Source: JACKNG01 sp040220855
GTDB taxonomy: Bacteria; Pseudomonadota; Gammaproteobacteria; Ga0077536
Direction: 5' to 3'
DNA: 64,000 nucleotides
NCBI GenBank assembly: GCA_040220855.1
Contig: JAVJVZ010000063.1
Span: forward strand, 1-64,000
Shown: piece after piece, positions 63,187-64,000 of the stretch
Position numbering within the stretch: position 1 is the first letter of the stretch
Layout: the number at the start of each line of letters is the position of its first letter
The notes under the pieces: generated by a model
What the model was told of the DNA's origin: nothing
Databases searched by the model: none
What the model saw: only the letters and a program-made list of their open reading frames with translations
Position numbers and translations under genes: made by a program

Positions 63187-64000
63187 CTAGTCCGCCAACG
63201 CCTCCAGGGCCCGCCAGCACGGCAGCGCCGGGTTGTCGACATCGACGGAGAAGATCGGCACGTGGTCGGCGCCCGCGGCGAGGTGTGCGTCGATGCGTGC
63301 GCGCAACGTGTCCTCGTCGCCCCAGGCGAGCATGGCGTCGACCAGGCGGTCGCTGCCGCCGTGTTCGAAGTCCTCCGCCGTGTAGCCGAGACCGAGCCAT
63401 ACGTTGCGGTAGTTCGGCAACTGCAGGTAGAAGGCGATCATCTGGCGGCCGATGGCGCGCGCACGACTCGCATCACGCGTCAGGCACACGCGCTGGAACG
63501 GTGCCAGCCACGGGCCCGGCCCTAGGATCTCGCGGGCCCTCGCGGTATGCTCGGGCGTCGTATTGGCCGGGTGCGAGCCCTGCGCGATCTCGCCGGACAG
63601 CGCGGTCATCTTCGGGCCCAGGGCAGCGAGGATGATCGGCATCTCGCCGGCCGGCGTCGTGATCGCACCGCGCTCGCCGCGACCGACCGGTTGTTCGTCC
63701 ATGCCGTCGACGAGCAGGTTGCGCGTCACCGAGATGTTCGCATGGCAGGTACGGATCCCCTCGACGTACGCTCGCATCGCCGCGAGCGGCTTGCCATACG
63801 CATGCCCGCGCAGCTCGACGAGCAGGCTGTGCGAGACCCCGAGGCCGAGCAGGAAGCGCCCGCCGGACTGCTCGTTCAAGGTCTGCTGGCCCATCGCGCA
63901 GACCATCGGATCGCGCCCGTAGATGTTGACGATGCCGGTCGCGGCGACCAGTCGCTCGGTGTTGGCGAGCACGAAGGCCGCCTTCGCGAACGGTTCGCGT
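63187..64000 (-). CDS. LLM-class F420-dependent oxidoreductase, cut by window edge
   Basis: The frame runs from the stop at 63187 to the window end without a start, so the N-terminus (about 40-60 residues) is missing. Visible parts are a luciferase-like core: FVLANTERLVAATGIVNIY, GGRFLLGLGVSHS, MPIILAALGPKMTALSGEI and later GSDRLVDAMLAWGDEDTL. They fit the TIGR03620-like F420 group. With the Ddn-like protein at 31672 it suggests cofactor F420, although FMN relatives exist. Confidence 0.82.
   Translation of the reverse strand, partial: REPFAKAAFVLANTERLVAATGIVNIYGRDPMVCAMGQQTLNEQSGGRFLLGLGVSHSLLVELRGHAYGKPLAAMRAYVEGIRTCHANISVTRNLLVDGMDEQPVGRGERGAITTPAGEMPIILAALGPKMTALSGEIAQGSHPANTTPEHTARAREILGPGPWLAPFQRVCLTRDASRARAIGRQMIAFYLQLPNYRNVWLGLGYTAEDFEHGGSDRLVDAMLAWGDEDTLRARIDAHLAAGADHVPIFSVDVDNPALPCWRALEALAD

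Noticed and set aside
1..64000. CRISPR array or rRNA operon
   Set aside because: No regularly spaced identical repeats, and no rRNA-like conserved sequence, were seen.

Overview
The window looks like chromosomal DNA of a Gram-negative proteobacterium, probably a gammaproteobacterium; that assignment is an inference from family content only. The supporting families are PEP-CTERM/VPLP-CTERM surface proteins, exosortase-A-associated hydrolases, a YaiO-type outer-membrane barrel and a complete clade-I-type nos cluster. No rRNA gene, intact tRNA or CRISPR array was found.

Left part (1-9.6 kb): nested IS fragments (IS630 tail in an IS3 transposase remnant), a PEP-CTERM protein with a clear terminator, a 3' half of tRNA-Asn(GTT) that may be an attachment-site scar, a VPLP-CTERM protein, a small membrane protein, a truncated TetR regulator, a chain-length-determinant (Wzz/PCP) protein whose cytoplasmic tail resembles a degenerate tyrosine recombinase, a second VPLP-CTERM protein, and a Baeyer-Villiger monooxygenase pseudogene.

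Middle (9.6-31 kb): an accessory polysaccharide locus with visibly lower GC, mixed gene orientation and several IS elements. It encodes methyltransferases (class I and FkbM), glycosyltransferases (GT4, GT2, GT8-like), a low-molecular-weight tyrosine phosphatase, a NodB-like deacetylase, two ATP-grasp proteins (one fused to a GNAT/FemAB-like domain), a Wzx-like flippase and a five-gene operon ending in an acyl carrier protein and exosortase-A-associated hydrolases 2 and 1. An IS630 and an IS481 element are intact, and an IS256 transposase carries an in-frame internal deletion. The locus ends at a decayed second copy of the recombinase-like tail, so related sequences flank the block.

Right part (31-64 kb): GC-rich and compact. 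It starts with a cupin, a deazaflavin-dependent-nitroreductase-like protein, a transglutaminase and a membrane-anchored linalool dehydratase/isomerase-like protein. A second polysaccharide group follows: a glutaminase-dead asparagine-synthetase-like amidotransferase, a NodB deacetylase, a GT4, a PRISE-type reductase and WecB. Then comes a tight operon, yaiO - membrane protein - processive GT2 synthase - beta-helix protein, with a VPLP-CTERM protein downstream; this looks like a synthase-dependent polysaccharide export module and is a main candidate for a little-described system. An acyl-CoA ligase, an MFS transporter and an intact Baeyer-Villiger monooxygenase come next. The window closes with nosRZDFY - cytochrome c - apbE, a ferritin-like protein divergent from nosR, and the start of an F420-dependent LLM oxidoreductase cut by the window edge.

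Four surface proteins carry exosortase sorting tails (one PEP, three VPLP), yet no exosortase lies in the window, so the processing enzyme must be elsewhere. The other main candidate for novelty is the chain-length determinant with the recombinase-like tail.
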